Part shown: positions 18,067-28,046 of the stretch, piece after piece | Position numbering within the stretch: position 1 is the first letter of the stretch | Layout of the letters: each line of letters starts with the position of its first letter | Notes under the pieces: model-generated | Databases searched by the model: none | Seen by the model: the letters and a program-made list of their open reading frames with translations, nothing else | Told to the model about the DNA's origin: nothing | NCBI RefSeq assembly: GCF_039908645.1 | Contig: NZ_CP150917.1 | Span: 680,501 to 744,500 of the forward strand | DNA: 64,000 nt | Direction of reading: 5' to 3' | Source: Pseudomonas helvetica | GTDB lineage: Bacteria; Pseudomonadota; Gammaproteobacteria; Pseudomonadales; Pseudomonadaceae | Position numbers and translations under genes: made by a program

Positions 18067-20196
18067 TTAGAAGCTCATATCGACCTTGGTCCAGAACGTC
18101 CGCCCTGGTTCGTTGATCGCTTGCGGGTCATTGGCCGGGTAGCCGAACCCGGCGTTGCCGGCCAGGTTCAAGTGCTCGGCGTAAGCCTTGCCAAACAGGT
18201 TGTCGACGCCGGTACTGACCTTCCAGTGCTTGTCGATCCGGTAGGCGCCGTTGAGCGAGAACACGCCGAAACCCGGGCTCTTGTCGAAGTCTTTGCCGAC
18301 CACGTTGCCCTTGTTCTGCTCGATGCGGTTTTGCGCCGCAACCACTCGCCACAAGGCGCCGGCGCTCCAGTTGTCTTCGCTGTAGGTCAGGCCGAAACGC
18401 GCATCCAGCGGCGGCATTTGCGGCAGTGCTGTGTCGTGGGTGGTGTCTTTGCCCCAGGCGTAGGCCAGGGTCGCGTCGGCTTTCCAATGGGAGGTGAGGT
18501 TGTAGGCTGCGCCGAGTTCACCGCCCATGATGCGCGCGTTGATGTTTTCGGCCCGAGAGGTCATGCCCATCATGCCGGGGGTGTAATCGAACAGGATGTA
18601 GTCGTGTACTTCACCGACGTAACCCGAGGCCCAGGCTTCGAGGTCCTGGGTTTTGTATTGCAGGCCGAAGTCGAGCTGGGTGGTTTTTTCAGGTTTGATC
18701 GAATCGAAGGCGTTGAGCGAACCGGCAGGGCCGGATTTTGGCGAGAACAGCTCCCAGTAATCCGGGAAACGTTCGGCGTGGCCGAGGCCGGCATAGAGCG
18801 TGGTCGGGCTTTCCGCCAGATCATGCTCATAGCGCGCGAAGCCGCTTGGCAAGGTATCGGCACGGCTCTTGTCGGCGGTCGGGTTGGGTCGGCTCATCAT
18901 CCCGGAGCCAATAGTCTGGCGAAAATCCTTGGCCGAGGCACGGTCCAGTCGTGCCCCGCTGATCAGGCGATCACGGTCGGCGGCGTACCAGGTCAGCTCA
19001 CTGAAAACGCCGTAGTTATGGAAGTCCGCATCCTTGTTGCGTGGCACGTCCTTATAGGTGTCGATGCCCATGGCGGCGCGCTGACGGTGTTCGTTGGTTT
19101 GCGCATCGATGCCGCTGATCAACTGCACATCGGCCCAGCGCCAGGTGGCCTTGATCCGTGCACCGAGGGTGCGGCGGTCGACGTTGGAGGCCATCGGACC
19201 GGCCATCATCCCGGTACCGGATGGCGTGCGCAGGGTGTAGTTGTCCATCACATGGTCGGCGTAGTTGTAGTAGACCTGCGCTTCGACTTTATCCAGTACT
19301 TCGCCAAGGTTCGACTTCTCGAAACGCAGGCCCAGGCTTTCGCGCTTGAACTGCGAACCGTCCATACCACGGCCGGCCGAACGTGCCTCGCCGTCGCCCT
19401 TGCCGGCGGTCAACTCCAGCAGCGTGTCGGCATCCGGCGTCCAGCCCAGGGCGACATCGCCGTTCCATTTGTCGTAGCGCGACGGCACGGTGTCGTTGTT
19501 GCCGTCGCGGTAATCGTCGGCGTGCGCGGTGTTGCCGATCACCCGGATGTAACCCTGTGGGCCACCGGCAGCGGCGTCGACGAGCTTGTCGAAACGCCCG
19601 TTGGAGCCGGCCAGCAGGCTGGCGTTAACCCTCGTGCCCAGCTCACCGAAGCTTTCCGGCTCGCGGTCGAACAGGATGGTGCCGGCAGAAGCGCCAGGTC
19701 CCCAAAGTACGGTTTGCGGGCCTTTGATCACGGTCAGCTTGTCGTAGGTTTCCGGTGAGATGTAGGAGGTCGGGGCGTCCATCCTGCCAGGGCAGGCACC
19801 GAGGATCATGCCGCCGTTGGTGAGAATGTTCAGCCGTGAACCGAACATGCCGCGCAGCACTGGATCGCCGTTGGTGCCGCCATTGCGAACCAGCGCGAAC
19901 CCCGGAATGGTCTTCAGGTAATCGCCGCCATCGCTGGCCGGCACCGGTTGGCGCGGGTCCTTGGGGTTGGTGACGATGGTCAGCGGCGAACTTGGGGCGA
20001 TCGCGGTAATGACCGTTGGGCTCAGCTCTTCAGTGTGCTGGCTGTGGTCAACCGATTGCTCGGCCGCGTTGGCCAACGGGGAAAGCAGGGCGCCGCACAG
20101 AATGGCAGTGGCCTGTTTGAAACGGGCGCGTGGCGCGTTCAGGGCGAAAAATGCCTGAGCAGCGCTCAAGCGTGTGTCAGCAGAAAACCTGGACAT
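18067..20196 (-). CDS. oprC: TonB-dependent outer-membrane copper receptor, OprC type
   Basis: 709 residues: N-terminal signal, plug domain (ELSPTVITAIAPSSPLTIV to about residue 190) and a beta-barrel ending WTKVDMSF with terminal Phe. The copper site known from P. aeruginosa OprC, C-x3-M plus H-x-M, is intact as Cys135/Met139 (ACPGRMDAP) and His315/Met317 (DHVMDN). The 180-residue spacing between the two halves equals that of OprC (143 to 323). It imports copper across the outer membrane with TonB energy. It lies within a minus-strand run DUF2946, PCu(A)C, DUF2946, oprC, PepSY. Confidence 0.94.
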   Translation of the reverse strand: MSRFSADTRLSAAQAFFALNAPRARFKQATAILCGALLSPLANAAEQSVDHSQHTEELSPTVITAIAPSSPLTIVTNPKDPRQPVPASDGGDYLKTIPGFALVRNGGTNGDPVLRGMFGSRLNILTNGGMILGACPGRMDAPTSYISPETYDKLTVIKGPQTVLWGPGASAGTILFDREPESFGELGTRVNASLLAGSNGRFDKLVDAAAGGPQGYIRVIGNTAHADDYRDGNNDTVPSRYDKWNGDVALGWTPDADTLLELTAGKGDGEARSAGRGMDGSQFKRESLGLRFEKSNLGEVLDKVEAQVYYNYADHVMDNYTLRTPSGTGMMAGPMASNVDRRTLGARIKATWRWADVQLISGIDAQTNEHRQRAAMGIDTYKDVPRNKDADFHNYGVFSELTWYAADRDRLISGARLDRASAKDFRQTIGSGMMSRPNPTADKSRADTLPSGFARYEHDLAESPTTLYAGLGHAERFPDYWELFSPKSGPAGSLNAFDSIKPEKTTQLDFGLQYKTQDLEAWASGYVGEVHDYILFDYTPGMMGMTSRAENINARIMGGELGAAYNLTSHWKADATLAYAWGKDTTHDTALPQMPPLDARFGLTYSEDNWSAGALWRVVAAQNRIEQNKGNVVGKDFDKSPGFGVFSLNGAYRIDKHWKVSTGVDNLFGKAYAEHLNLAGNAGFGYPANDPQAINEPGRTFWTKVDMSF

Positions 20197-20287
20197 AAAG
20201 GTTCCATCAATCAGTCGTCAACAACACGGCCAGCAGCCTGCGGCTGTCGTTCTCTACAGTCGGCCGTATGAGTAGTGGTGTGGGTGT

Positions 20288-20743
20288 TTACGCGACGATG
20301 GGCGGGGCGCGGGTGCGGGCGCCGGGGAAAACGGTTTGCCGGGCATGGCCCAGGCGGGGGGAGGGGCTGATGAAGCTGTGTGCGGAAGGTGTGTCGAAGG
20401 CAGCGAACGACAGGCTGCCGGGCAGCGCGGGGCAGTTGAAGAGCAGGCTGCAATAGCCGCACTTTTCCCAGAGCGCGTGGTGATCGGGTTTTGGTGCGCA
20501 GTGTTCGGCAGCCGCTTGCGCGTTTTGCTCGGCGTGGGCGTTCGCCGACATGTCCATGCTCATGTCCATCGACACGTTCATAGGCATCGGCATGCGTTGA
20601 TCCATCGGCATCGACTGAGAAATCAGTGGGCCGATAAAGATCATCAACATGGCGAACAGGCTGATCCAGCTACCGCGCGCAACCTTCAACGAGGTGCGGC
20701 GCGGCACTGACCGCCTGACGCTGAGCGAGCGCCGTGCGTTCAC
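20288..20743 (-). CDS. DUF2946 protein with Met-rich segment
   Basis: 151 residues. One membrane segment near residues 25-45 is followed by a Met-rich repeat (MPMDQRMPMPMNVSMDMSMD, residues about 46-65), then a C-terminal DUF2946 stretch with WEKCGYCSLLFNCP. Met, Cys and His content suggests copper binding. It lies between the PCu(A)C chaperone gene and oprC on the same strand with short gaps. No biochemical role is established for the family; periplasmic copper handling is inferred from context. Confidence 0.78.
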   Translation of the reverse strand: MNARRSLSVRRSVPRRTSLKVARGSWISLFAMLMIFIGPLISQSMPMDQRMPMPMNVSMDMSMDMSANAHAEQNAQAAAEHCAPKPDHHALWEKCGYCSLLFNCPALPGSLSFAAFDTPSAHSFISPSPRLGHARQTVFPGARTRAPPIVA

Positions 20744-20761
20744 AGGTTTTTCAGGCTGTGA

Positions 20762-21241
20762 TTACTGGGCGTGCATGTGCGCTTCGGTGCCGGCGGGCGG
20801 TTGTTTCTGTACCGCGACCTCGACGGTCACATCGCCGGACTTTTCGAAATGCAGGGTCAGCGGGAAGCGTTTGCCGTCGCGGAGCAGGCTGCGGTCTTTG
20901 AGCTCCAGCAGCATCACGTGATAAGCCATCGGTGCGAACGTGATGTCATCGCCAGCCGGAATCTCGACGCTCGGCACTTGCTGCATTTTCATCAAATCAC
21001 CTTGCATCACGTGCTCGTGCAGTTCGGCAATGCCTGCGATCGGCGAAGCAACGCTAAGCAGGCGGTCGGCGGTTTTGCCATTGTTGTGAATCACGAAATA
21101 GGCAGCAACCGTTGGCGCGTTGGGCGGTAGCTCTTGCGACCAAGGGTGGGCGATTTCCAGTTCGCCGGCTTTGTATTCATGGGCATTGGCAAAGCACGCA
21201 GGCAGCAACAAGGCGGCCAGAACGATGAGTTTCTTCAACAT
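20762..21241 (-). CDS. Periplasmic copper chaperone PCu(A)C
   Basis: 159 residues: signal peptide (LLPACFANA, cleavage about residue 20), then the PCu(A)C fold with HPWSQELPPNAPTVAAYF. The copper(I) motif is present as His in ELHEHVM, Met in DLMKMQQ and H-x-M in AYHVMLLEL, and a His/Met tail (EAHMHAQ) ends the protein. It carries Cu(I) in the periplasm, usually to the CuA site of cytochrome oxidase. It lies 18 bases upstream of the second DUF2946 gene. Confidence 0.92.
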   Translation of the reverse strand: MLKKLIVLAALLLPACFANAHEYKAGELEIAHPWSQELPPNAPTVAAYFVIHNNGKTADRLLSVASPIAGIAELHEHVMQGDLMKMQQVPSVEIPAGDDITFAPMAYHVMLLELKDRSLLRDGKRFPLTLHFEKSGDVTVEVAVQKQPPAGTEAHMHAQ

Positions 21242-21288
21242 GGCAGTTCTCCAGAACGATTAGACACGCAGATCAATTGCGAGGGTAA

Positions 21289-21690
21289 TCAGACCAGAGG
21301 AGAGGCTCGAGGATTGAGGCTTGGCCATTGCTGGCGTGGCGTGGGGATGTCGAGGGGCGGCGCCGGTCGGCTTCGATTGGCCTCGAAACGCGCGAAATAC
21401 AGCTGTGGAACATGGCCCGGCAACGCCACTAAAGGCGCCGAGCCAGAGCAGCACCAGCAATGCTGCATATTTGAATGATCGTCGTTTGAAGGGGCTTTTT
21501 GTTCAAGTTTGCCCAGAGAAATCGCCACCATTTTCGTCCCGCTGGACGAGCAGAAACTGCCCCACAACAACTGCTCGGCCGGCGACTGACTGGCACCTTG
21601 CGCCATCGCGCCGGACATCGGCATGGCGAGCATATTGAACAGCACTGCGAAGCAGGCGATCCAGGCAAATGCTAGCCGTTGTCGGGACAT
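21289..21690 (-). CDS. DUF2946-family protein, first gene of the copper module
   Basis: 133 residues with an N-terminal membrane or signal segment (FAWIACFAVLFNMLAMPMSG) and a DUF2946-type C-terminal region with HCWCCSGSAPLVALPGHVP, rich in Cys and His. It opens the minus-strand copper run, 47 bases before the PCu(A)C gene. Function unknown; copper binding is inferred. An alternative frame start further upstream lacks family support. Confidence 0.72.
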   Translation of the reverse strand: MSRQRLAFAWIACFAVLFNMLAMPMSGAMAQGASQSPAEQLLWGSFCSSSGTKMVAISLGKLEQKAPSNDDHSNMQHCWCCSGSAPLVALPGHVPQLYFARFEANRSRPAPPLDIPTPRQQWPSLNPRASPLV

Positions 21691-21728
21691 GGGTCATATC
21701 CGGTTGGGTGGGTGATCAAGCCGGGTAT

Positions 21729-22136
21729 TTAGCCTGATCGGGGGCGATAAGTAAAAAACCGCCGTGCGGTGTGGTGTCGCAGCGCCTTGATCAACAAGTG
21801 CAAAATGCGGTGAGCGAGTTCCGGCTCACCGTTTCGAAAGAGTGTAGCGGCTTCGTTTTGTAATGCCCGGGCGAATTCCGGGTCTCGGTTGATTCGAGCA
21901 ATGATTGTATGAAAGACGTTTCGGCTGCAGGCCATAATCGACACTTGATCAGTTGCGTGTCTGTCTGCGGAAGTCGCGGGTGGAAGGTTTTGAGCTCGGC
22001 TTATATCTGACAGGGCTTCGCGGAAAAGCTCGCCATCGCCGCTATCTTCTTCAATGCAGGCTTGAAGATAGGCGGCAATTTCTCCAGAGCTTTGAATAAA
22101 GTCTACGGGATCGAAACGGGTAAATGTGATTGCCAT
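21729..22136 (-). CDS. Orphan antitoxin-like fusion protein
   Basis: 135 residues from the ATG at 22136, chosen for its GAGAA ribosome-binding site; an ATG two codons upstream is possible. The N-terminal half (DPVDFIQSSGEIAAYLQAC, ALSDISRAQN) resembles HI1420-type addiction-module antidotes. The C-terminal half (RDPEFARALQNEAATLFRNG) resembles another small antidote-like regulator family. No RelE/HigB-type toxin gene lies on either side. The antidote's helix-turn-helix core seems replaced by a spacer (PPATSADRHATDQ). It could be a relict regulator. Family assignment is by eye and only moderately sure. Confidence 0.55.
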   Translation of the reverse strand: MAITFTRFDPVDFIQSSGEIAAYLQACIEEDSGDGELFREALSDISRAQNLPPATSADRHATDQVSIMACSRNVFHTIIARINRDPEFARALQNEAATLFRNGEPELAHRILHLLIKALRHHTARRFFTYRPRSG

Positions 22137-22236
22137 TTTCATTCTCGGCGCGGTTTATGCCGAGAACCATAAGCTTGAGCAGGGAAATGAAACAGTCGGC
22201 TCGTTCCTGAGATGTTGTCCGTAAAGTCGTACAGCT

Positions 22237-22959
22237 TTATCCGAGTGTACTCAGTGCATTTAACACCTCAGCCACACTCCCAAACTCCCGCTCAACCCCC
22301 GGCAACTCCGGTCGCTTGAGGATCAACACCGGCACCCCGCGTTCGCGGGCCACTTCAAGTTTGGGTTCGGTGGCGCTGCTGCCGCTGTTTTTGCTGATCA
22401 GTACATCGATCTGCCGGCGTTCGAACAGCGCGCGTTCGTCTTCGATGAAAAATGGTCCGCGTGCACCGATCACTTCGCAGCGCTCGTTGCCTGGATAGAC
22501 CTCCAGCGCGCGCAAGGTCCAGAACTGCTCGGGCGGGATTTCATCCAGGTGCTGCAGCGGCTCGCGGCCCAAGGTAAACAATGGGCGCTTGAACGGTTTC
22601 AACGCTTCAATCAGTTCGGCCCAGTCGTTGACTTCGCGCCAGTCATCCCCGGTCTGCGCTTGCCACGCCGGACGGCGTAGCGCCCAGCACGGGATGCCGC
22701 TTTGTTGTGCCGCGGTGGCGGCGTTCCGACTGATTTGCGCGGCGTAGGGATGGGTGGCGTCGAGCAACAGGTCAATGCCTTGATCCTTGATGAATTGCGT
22801 CAAGCCTTCAGCGCCGCCATAGCCGCCGACTCGTACCTGGCAGTTCAGGTCGGTCGGCACCCGACCCACACCCGCCAGGCTGTAGATATGTTGCGGGCCG
22901 AGGGTTCGGGCAATTGCCAGGGCCTCGGTGACGCCGCCGAGCAGCAACAAACGTTTCAT
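22237..22959 (-). CDS. cobK: Precorrin-6A reductase
   Basis: 240 residues with the CobK/CbiJ fold: nucleotide-binding start [18 protein letters not shown], then [18 protein letters not shown] and a C-terminal [17 protein letters not shown]. It reduces precorrin-6A with NADPH in aerobic corrin synthesis. Its start overlaps the cbiD stop by four bases, so cobL, cbiD and cobK are a coupled operon. Confidence 0.94.
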   Translation of the reverse strand: MKRLLLLGGVTEALAIARTLGPQHIYSLAGVGRVPTDLNCQVRVGGYGGAEGLTQFIKDQGIDLLLDATHPYAAQISRNAATAAQQSGIPCWALRRPAWQAQTGDDWREVNDWAELIEALKPFKRPLFTLGREPLQHLDEIPPEQFWTLRALEVYPGNERCEVIGARGPFFIEDERALFERRQIDVLISKNSGSSATEPKLEVARERGVPVLILKRPELPGVEREFGSVAEVLNALSTLG

Positions 22960-24053
22960 TGAAAAGCTCCGGCATGACCGACGATGCCACCTTGGCGATC
23001 GATGGCAAACACCTCGACCTGAACCTGCCTGGGCACCACGCTACGGGCGAAATCCAGCGCGTGCCGGCACACCGCATCACCGAGGGCGATACGGGCAGCG
23101 CTGGCCATTGCCAGGGCTTGCTGGCTGGTGTTGGCCTCGCGGATGCCTTGCTGCAATGCAGCGTCAGCGCCAACGTTCGCGGCCCATTCGGCCAGTTGCG
23201 GCAGGTCGATGCTGGAGTGGCGACTGTGCAAATCCATATGCCCGGCGGCGAGTTTGCTGATCTTGCCGAAGCCGCCGCAAATGCTCAGTTTATCCACAGG
23301 CACTTTGCGCAGATGTTTGAGCACTGCACCGACGAAATCGCCCATTTCTATCAGGGCGATTTCCGGCAGGTCGTAGACCCGGCGCATGGTGTCTTCGCTG
23401 GCGTTGCCGGTGCAGGCGGCGATGTGCAGGTAACCGTTGGTTTTGGCGACATCGATGCCCTGGTGGATCGAGGCGATGTACGCCGCGCAGGAAAACGGTC
23501 GAACGATGCCGCTGGTGCCGAGGATCGACAACCCGCCAAGAATACCCAATCGCGGGTTCATGGTTTTCAGCGCCAGGGCCTCGCCGTTCTCGACGTTGAC
23601 CGTTACCTCAAAACCGCCGCTGTAGCTGAACTCCTGCGCGAGCAGTAGCAGATGGTCGGAGATCATCTTACGCGGCACCGGATTGATCGCCGGCTCACCG
23701 ACACTCAGTACCAGCCCCGGGCGAGTGACAGTGCCGACGCCTTTGCCGGCGCAGAAACGAATACCGGGTTCGCTGATCAAACGCACCTGACTGTAGAGCA
23801 ACGCACCGTGGGTTACGTCCGGGTCGTCGCCGGCGTCCTTGATGGTTCCGGCTTCGGCGCCATCGGCAGTCAGTCGACAAAACTCCAGGCGCATCTGCAC
23901 CTGTTTGCCTTTGGGCAGCACAATCTCCACTGCATCGCTGCTCACCGCGCCGAGCAACAGGCGCGCGGCGGCGAGGCTGGTGGCGGTGGCGCAGCTGCCA
24001 GTGGTCAGGCCACTGCGCAGAGGCGCGGGTTGTTCGGCGGTTTCGTCACGCAT
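22956..24053 (-). CDS. cbiD: Cobalt-precorrin-5B C1-methyltransferase CbiD
   Basis: 365 residues from the ATG at 24053 ([19 protein letters not shown]), which overlaps cobL by eight bases; the frame extends upstream inside cobL without homology. CbiD marks are [40 protein letters not shown] segment (here [20 protein letters not shown]) and [19 protein letters not shown]. CbiD is the C1 methyltransferase of the anaerobic pathway, but pseudomonads use it in place of CobF within an otherwise aerobic gene set. Confidence 0.93.
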   Translation of the reverse strand: MRDETAEQPAPLRSGLTTGSCATATSLAAARLLLGAVSSDAVEIVLPKGKQVQMRLEFCRLTADGAEAGTIKDAGDDPDVTHGALLYSQVRLISEPGIRFCAGKGVGTVTRPGLVLSVGEPAINPVPRKMISDHLLLLAQEFSYSGGFEVTVNVENGEALALKTMNPRLGILGGLSILGTSGIVRPFSCAAYIASIHQGIDVAKTNGYLHIAACTGNASEDTMRRVYDLPEIALIEMGDFVGAVLKHLRKVPVDKLSICGGFGKISKLAAGHMDLHSRHSSIDLPQLAEWAANVGADAALQQGIREANTSQQALAMASAARIALGDAVCRHALDFARSVVPRQVQVEVFAIDRQGGIVGHAGAFQ

Positions 24054-25257
24054 CGAAGGGTTTAACCACGTCCAGCAAGGTGATCGGCAACGCCTGGCGC
24101 CAGGTGTCGAACTCTCCCAGCGGCTGCGCCTGAGCGACATGAATCCGCGTCAGCTCGCCACCGTGTTGTTCGCGCCAGGCCATCAAGGTCATCTCGCTTT
24201 GCAGGGTGACCGCGTTGGCGACCAGCCGACCGCCGGGTTTGAGCTGCGCCCAACAGGTATCGAGTACGCCGTCACGGGTCACGCCGCCACCGATGAAGAT
24301 AGCGTCGGGTCGCTCAAGACCGGCCAACGCCTGCGGCGCGCTGCCACGAATCAATTGCAGGCCGGGCACGCCGAGGGCATCGCGGTTGTGTTCGATCAGT
24401 TGCTGGCGGCCAGCATCGGCCTCGATGGCCAGCGTGCGGCAACTCGGGTGTGCACGCATCCACTCGATGCCGATCGAGCCGCTGCCGGCGCCGACGTCCC
24501 ACAACAGTTCACCGGGCACCGGCGCCAGGCGGGCGAGGGTGATGGCGCGGACATCGCGTTTGGTCAGTTGGCCGTCGTGCTTGAAGGCTGCATCCGGCAA
24601 ACCAGCCAGGCGCGACAAGCGCGGCGCATCAGGGGCGGCGAGGCACTCGATGGCAATCAGGTTGAGGTCGGCGACGACCGGGTCGGTCCAGTCGCTGGCG
24701 ATGCCGTCGACGCGTCGTTCGCTCGCGCCGCCCAGGTGTTCCAGGACGGTCATCCGGCTCGGCCCGAAACCGCGTTCACGCAGCAGCGCGGCAATCGCGG
24801 CGGGGCTGTGCCGGTCGTTGCTCAACACCAGTAAACGAACGCCGCTGAACAGTTGAGCGTTCAGCGCTGCGATTGGCCGGGCAACCACCGACAGCGCGAC
24901 CACTTCTTGCAACGGCCAGCCCATCCGGGCCGCAGCGAGAGAGCAGGAGGACGGCGCGGGCAGGATCAGCATCTCATCGCTCGGAATTTGCCGCGTCAGG
25001 CTGGCGCCCACGCCGAACAGCATCGGATCGCCACTGGCGAGCACACATATAGGCTCACCGCGTTGCGCCAGTACGGGCTCAAGGGAAAACGGACTTGGCC
25101 AGAGCTGTCGTTCGCCACGAATGCACACGGGCAGCAGATCCAGTTGCCGTTGGCCACCGAAAATCCGCGAAGCACCCAGCAGCGCGCGCCGAGCGTTCTT
25201 GCCCAGGCCGTTGAAGCCGTCTTCACCGATTCCCACTACTGTCAGCCAAGGGGCCAT
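24046..25257 (-). CDS. cobL: Precorrin-6Y C5,15-methyltransferase (decarboxylating)
   Basis: 403 residues, a fusion of CbiE (residues 1 to about 205; [34 protein letters not shown]) and CbiT (about 215-403; [20 protein letters not shown], a class I SAM-binding motif). It methylates C5 and C15 and decarboxylates the C12 side chain of the ring. It is the first gene of the minus-strand cob operon and diverges from cobG across 116 bases. Confidence 0.95.
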   Translation of the reverse strand: MAPWLTVVGIGEDGFNGLGKNARRALLGASRIFGGQRQLDLLPVCIRGERQLWPSPFSLEPVLAQRGEPICVLASGDPMLFGVGASLTRQIPSDEMLILPAPSSCSLAAARMGWPLQEVVALSVVARPIAALNAQLFSGVRLLVLSNDRHSPAAIAALLRERGFGPSRMTVLEHLGGASERRVDGIASDWTDPVVADLNLIAIECLAAPDAPRLSRLAGLPDAAFKHDGQLTKRDVRAITLARLAPVPGELLWDVGAGSGSIGIEWMRAHPSCRTLAIEADAGRQQLIEHNRDALGVPGLQLIRGSAPQALAGLERPDAIFIGGGVTRDGVLDTCWAQLKPGGRLVANAVTLQSEMTLMAWREQHGGELTRIHVAQAQPLGEFDTWRQALPITLLDVVKPFDA

Positions 25258-25373
25258 TTATATTCCTCAAACCGGGTGTTCCGACGGGCAGGCTTTTCAT
25301 GCCGTCAGACAAAGCAGGCATAATACCGCGCCTTCGCTCGCGAAGTGCTTCTACCTCTTAGCCGGTCGCCCCC

Positions 25374-26696
25374 TTGAACGAACGTCAGCTGCACACCGCC
25401 TTACGCCCCTCGGCCTGTCCGGGGTTGCTGCGTATCGTCCAGGCATCGGACGGCGGTATTTGCCGGATCAAGTTGAATGGCGGGTCGATCAGCGCTGCCC
25501 AGGCTATGGCTGTGGCCGAGGCCGCCGAGCGTTATGCCGGTGGAGTGATTGAGGCGACCAACCGCGCCAATCTGCAAATTCGCGGAATCGGTAGTGAGCG
25601 CCGGCCCTTGATCGACAGCCTGCTGGCCGCCGGGTTGGGCCCAAAGACGGCTGCCGGCGATGATGTACGCAACCTGATGCTCAGCCCCGGTGCCGGCATC
25701 GATCGGCACATGCTGTTCGATACTCGTCCGCTGGCCGAGCAGATCCTCGCCACCTTGCAAAGCCATGAGCGTTTCCATCAGCTGTCGGCCAAGTTTGCCG
25801 TGCAACTGGATGGCGGCGAGGCGCTGGCGATGCTCGAACATCCGCATGACCTCTGGTTGAGCGCGGTTGAACGCAATGGTGAGCAATGGCTGGCGTTTGG
25901 CCTGGCGGGTTGTCCCACGGATACACCGGCAGGGGCGGTGTTGCGCAATGACGGTCACACCTTGGTGGTGGCGGTGCTGGAGCTGTTTCTCGATCTGGCG
26001 CGGCCGGATCAGACCCGCATGCGGCAGGTGCTGGCCGAGCGTTCGCTGGCGTCGGTAGTGCAGGCCTTGGCCGAGCGTGTGCCGTTGACCCCGATCAGTG
26101 ACTGGCAGCGTCCCGAGTCGCGCCCAGGGTTGCACATCGGTATTTATCCACAGCGCCAGGAAGACTTGGTCTATGTCGGCGCTGTCCCGCCTCTGGGGCG
26201 GCTGGATGCTTCGATGCTCAAAGGCGCGGCGTCTCTGGCCGAGGCGTTTGGGGATGGCAGCCTGCGGTTGACCCCTTGGCAAAGCCTGCTGCTGCCGAAC
26301 ATTCGCCCGCAGGATGCCCCGGCGCTCAGTGAGGGAATGCAGGCCCTGGGTTTTCTGGTGAGTGCCGATCAAGCTTTGGCCCATCTGGTGGCCTGCACTG
26401 GATCGGCCGGGTGCGGCAAAGGTCTGGCAGATACAAAGGGTGATGCCCTGCAATTGTCCACACAGCTGCAAAGTCGTGGCGACCGAGTTCAAGTTCACCT
26501 GTCCGGCTGCCCGCGCTCCTGTGCCTCCGCGCACATCGCGCCGGTCACCTTGCTGGCAGTCAGCCCCGGTCATTACGACCTCTATTTTCGCGATGCAGGG
26601 CAGCCGGGTTTCGGCGCCCTGCAAGTACGCAACCTCACTATTGAAGCGGCCGGCGCAGCGCTTGATGCCCGCCCACGGAGCCCACTTGATGCTTGA
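25374..26696 (+). CDS. cobG: Precorrin-3B synthase
   Basis: 440 residues from a TTG start: an in-frame TAG at 25359 excludes a longer form, and homologues have residues before RPSACPGLLRIV, so TTG is the best available start, though it lacks a clear ribosome-binding site. CobG is an iron-sulfur and heme enzyme of the sulfite-reductase family; the cluster ligands C-x5-C (ACTGSAGCGKG) and C-x3-C (SGCPRSCAS) are both present. It performs the oxygen-dependent ring step, which marks the aerobic pathway. Confidence 0.93.
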   Translation: MNERQLHTALRPSACPGLLRIVQASDGGICRIKLNGGSISAAQAMAVAEAAERYAGGVIEATNRANLQIRGIGSERRPLIDSLLAAGLGPKTAAGDDVRNLMLSPGAGIDRHMLFDTRPLAEQILATLQSHERFHQLSAKFAVQLDGGEALAMLEHPHDLWLSAVERNGEQWLAFGLAGCPTDTPAGAVLRNDGHTLVVAVLELFLDLARPDQTRMRQVLAERSLASVVQALAERVPLTPISDWQRPESRPGLHIGIYPQRQEDLVYVGAVPPLGRLDASMLKGAASLAEAFGDGSLRLTPWQSLLLPNIRPQDAPALSEGMQALGFLVSADQALAHLVACTGSAGCGKGLADTKGDALQLSTQLQSRGDRVQVHLSGCPRSCASAHIAPVTLLAVSPGHYDLYFRDAGQPGFGALQVRNLTIEAAGAALDARPRSPLDA

Positions 26697-27315
26697 TTAC
26701 ATCCGCGACGGTCAGGAGATCTATCGCAACTCCTTCGCGATCATTCGCGCCGAGGCCAACCTCGCCCGGATTCCGGCCGATCTGGAAAAACTCGCGGTGC
26801 GGGTGATTCACGCCTGCGGCATGGTCGATGCGATCGACGGTCTGCAATTCTCCGAAGGCGCGGGCAAGGCCGGGCGCGATGCGCTGGCCGCCGGTGCAGC
26901 GATTCTGTGTGATGCGCGGATGGTCTCAGAAGGCGTGACCCGGGCGCGGTTGCCGGCGAACAATCCGGTGATTTGCACCCTGCGTGACGAGAGCGTTCCG
27001 GAGCTGGCCCGCGAACTCGGCAACACCCGTTCGGCAGCGGCTCTGGAGCTGTGGCGTCCGCATCTGGAAGGCAGCGTGGTGGTAATTGGCAACGCCCCGA
27101 CCGCGTTGTTCTACTTGCTGGAAATGCTCGATGCCGGCGCGCCAAAACCGGCGTTGATTCTCGGCTTCCCGGTGGGCTTCGTCGGTGCCGCCGAGTCCAA
27201 GGCAATGCTTGCGGCTGACAGCCGTGGCGTGCCGTTTGTGATCATGCAAGGTCGGTTGGGCGGCAGCGCCATGGCCGCCGCAGCGGTCAATGCCCTCGCC
27301 ACGGAGATTGAATGA
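26689..27315 (+). CDS. cobH: Precorrin-8X methylmutase
   Basis: 208 residues from ATG at 26689 ([20 protein letters not shown]), overlapping cobG by eight bases; a longer frame is a cobG shadow. Family segments: [20 protein letters not shown] with the catalytic His, [14 protein letters not shown] and [14 protein letters not shown]. It moves a methyl group from C11 to C12 to give hydrogenobyrinic acid. Coupled to cobI by ATGA. Confidence 0.95.
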   Translation: MLDYIRDGQEIYRNSFAIIRAEANLARIPADLEKLAVRVIHACGMVDAIDGLQFSEGAGKAGRDALAAGAAILCDARMVSEGVTRARLPANNPVICTLRDESVPELARELGNTRSAAALELWRPHLEGSVVVIGNAPTALFYLLEMLDAGAPKPALILGFPVGFVGAAESKAMLAADSRGVPFVIMQGRLGGSAMAAAAVNALATEIE

Positions 27316-28046
27316 TGCAGCAACCTGGACGTTTGATCGGCCTTGGCGTGGGGCCTGGTGATCCGGAACTGATTACGGTCAAGGCCTTGCGCCTGTTGCG
27401 CGAGTCGCCGGTGGTGGCGTACTTCGTCGCCAAGGGCAAAAAAGGCAATGCGTTCGGCATCATCGAAGCGCATTTGCAGGGCGCGCAGACGTTGCTGCCG
27501 CTGGTTTACCCGGTGACCACCGAGACCTTGGCGCCGCCGCTGTCCTACGAGCAAGTGATCAGCGACTTCTACGATGCGGCCGGCGAACAGCTCGCCGCGC
27601 ACCTGGATGCCGGGCGTGACGTGGCGGTGATTTGCGAAGGCGATCCGTTCTTCTACGGCTCCTATATGTATTTGCATGATCGTCTGGCCGAACGTTACGA
27701 GGCTGAAGTGGTGCCGGGCGTCTGCTCGATGCTTGGCGGTGCTTCGGTGCTGGGCGCGCCGCTGGTGTATCGCAATCAAAGCCTGTCGGTGTTGTCCGGG
27801 GTGCTACCGCACGAAGAACTCAAGCGTCGTTTGGCCGATGCCGACGCGGCTGTGGTGATGAAGTTGGGGCGCAACTTTCCGAAGGTGCGTCAGGTGCTGG
27901 AAGAACTCGGTCTGGCAGAGCGTGCGTTGTACGTTGAGCGCGCCACCATGGCCAATCAGAAAATCGTGCCGCTGGATCAGGTCGAGCCGATGTCCTCGCC
28001 GTATTTTTCGTTGATCATCGTTCCCGGCGAAAGGTGGCAAGGCTGA
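27312..28046 (+). CDS. cobI: Precorrin-2 C20-methyltransferase
   Basis: 244 residues of the tetrapyrrole methylase fold: [20 protein letters not shown] at the N-terminus, [19 protein letters not shown] and [19 protein letters not shown]. It uses SAM to methylate C20 of precorrin-2. Start ATGATG at 27312 overlaps the cobH stop. Followed by cobJ with a one-base TGATG overlap. Confidence 0.95.
   Translation: MMQQPGRLIGLGVGPGDPELITVKALRLLRESPVVAYFVAKGKKGNAFGIIEAHLQGAQTLLPLVYPVTTETLAPPLSYEQVISDFYDAAGEQLAAHLDAGRDVAVICEGDPFFYGSYMYLHDRLAERYEAEVVPGVCSMLGGASVLGAPLVYRNQSLSVLSGVLPHEELKRRLADADAAVVMKLGRNFPKVRQVLEELGLAERALYVERATMANQKIVPLDQVEPMSSPYFSLIIVPGERWQG

Noticed and set aside
18052..19758. 568-residue open frame antisense to oprC
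   Set aside because: Shadow of the receptor gene with no motif; oprC has complete copper-site residues.
25258..25373. Cobalamin riboswitch in the cobL-cobG gap
   Set aside because: Too short and no B12 box seen.
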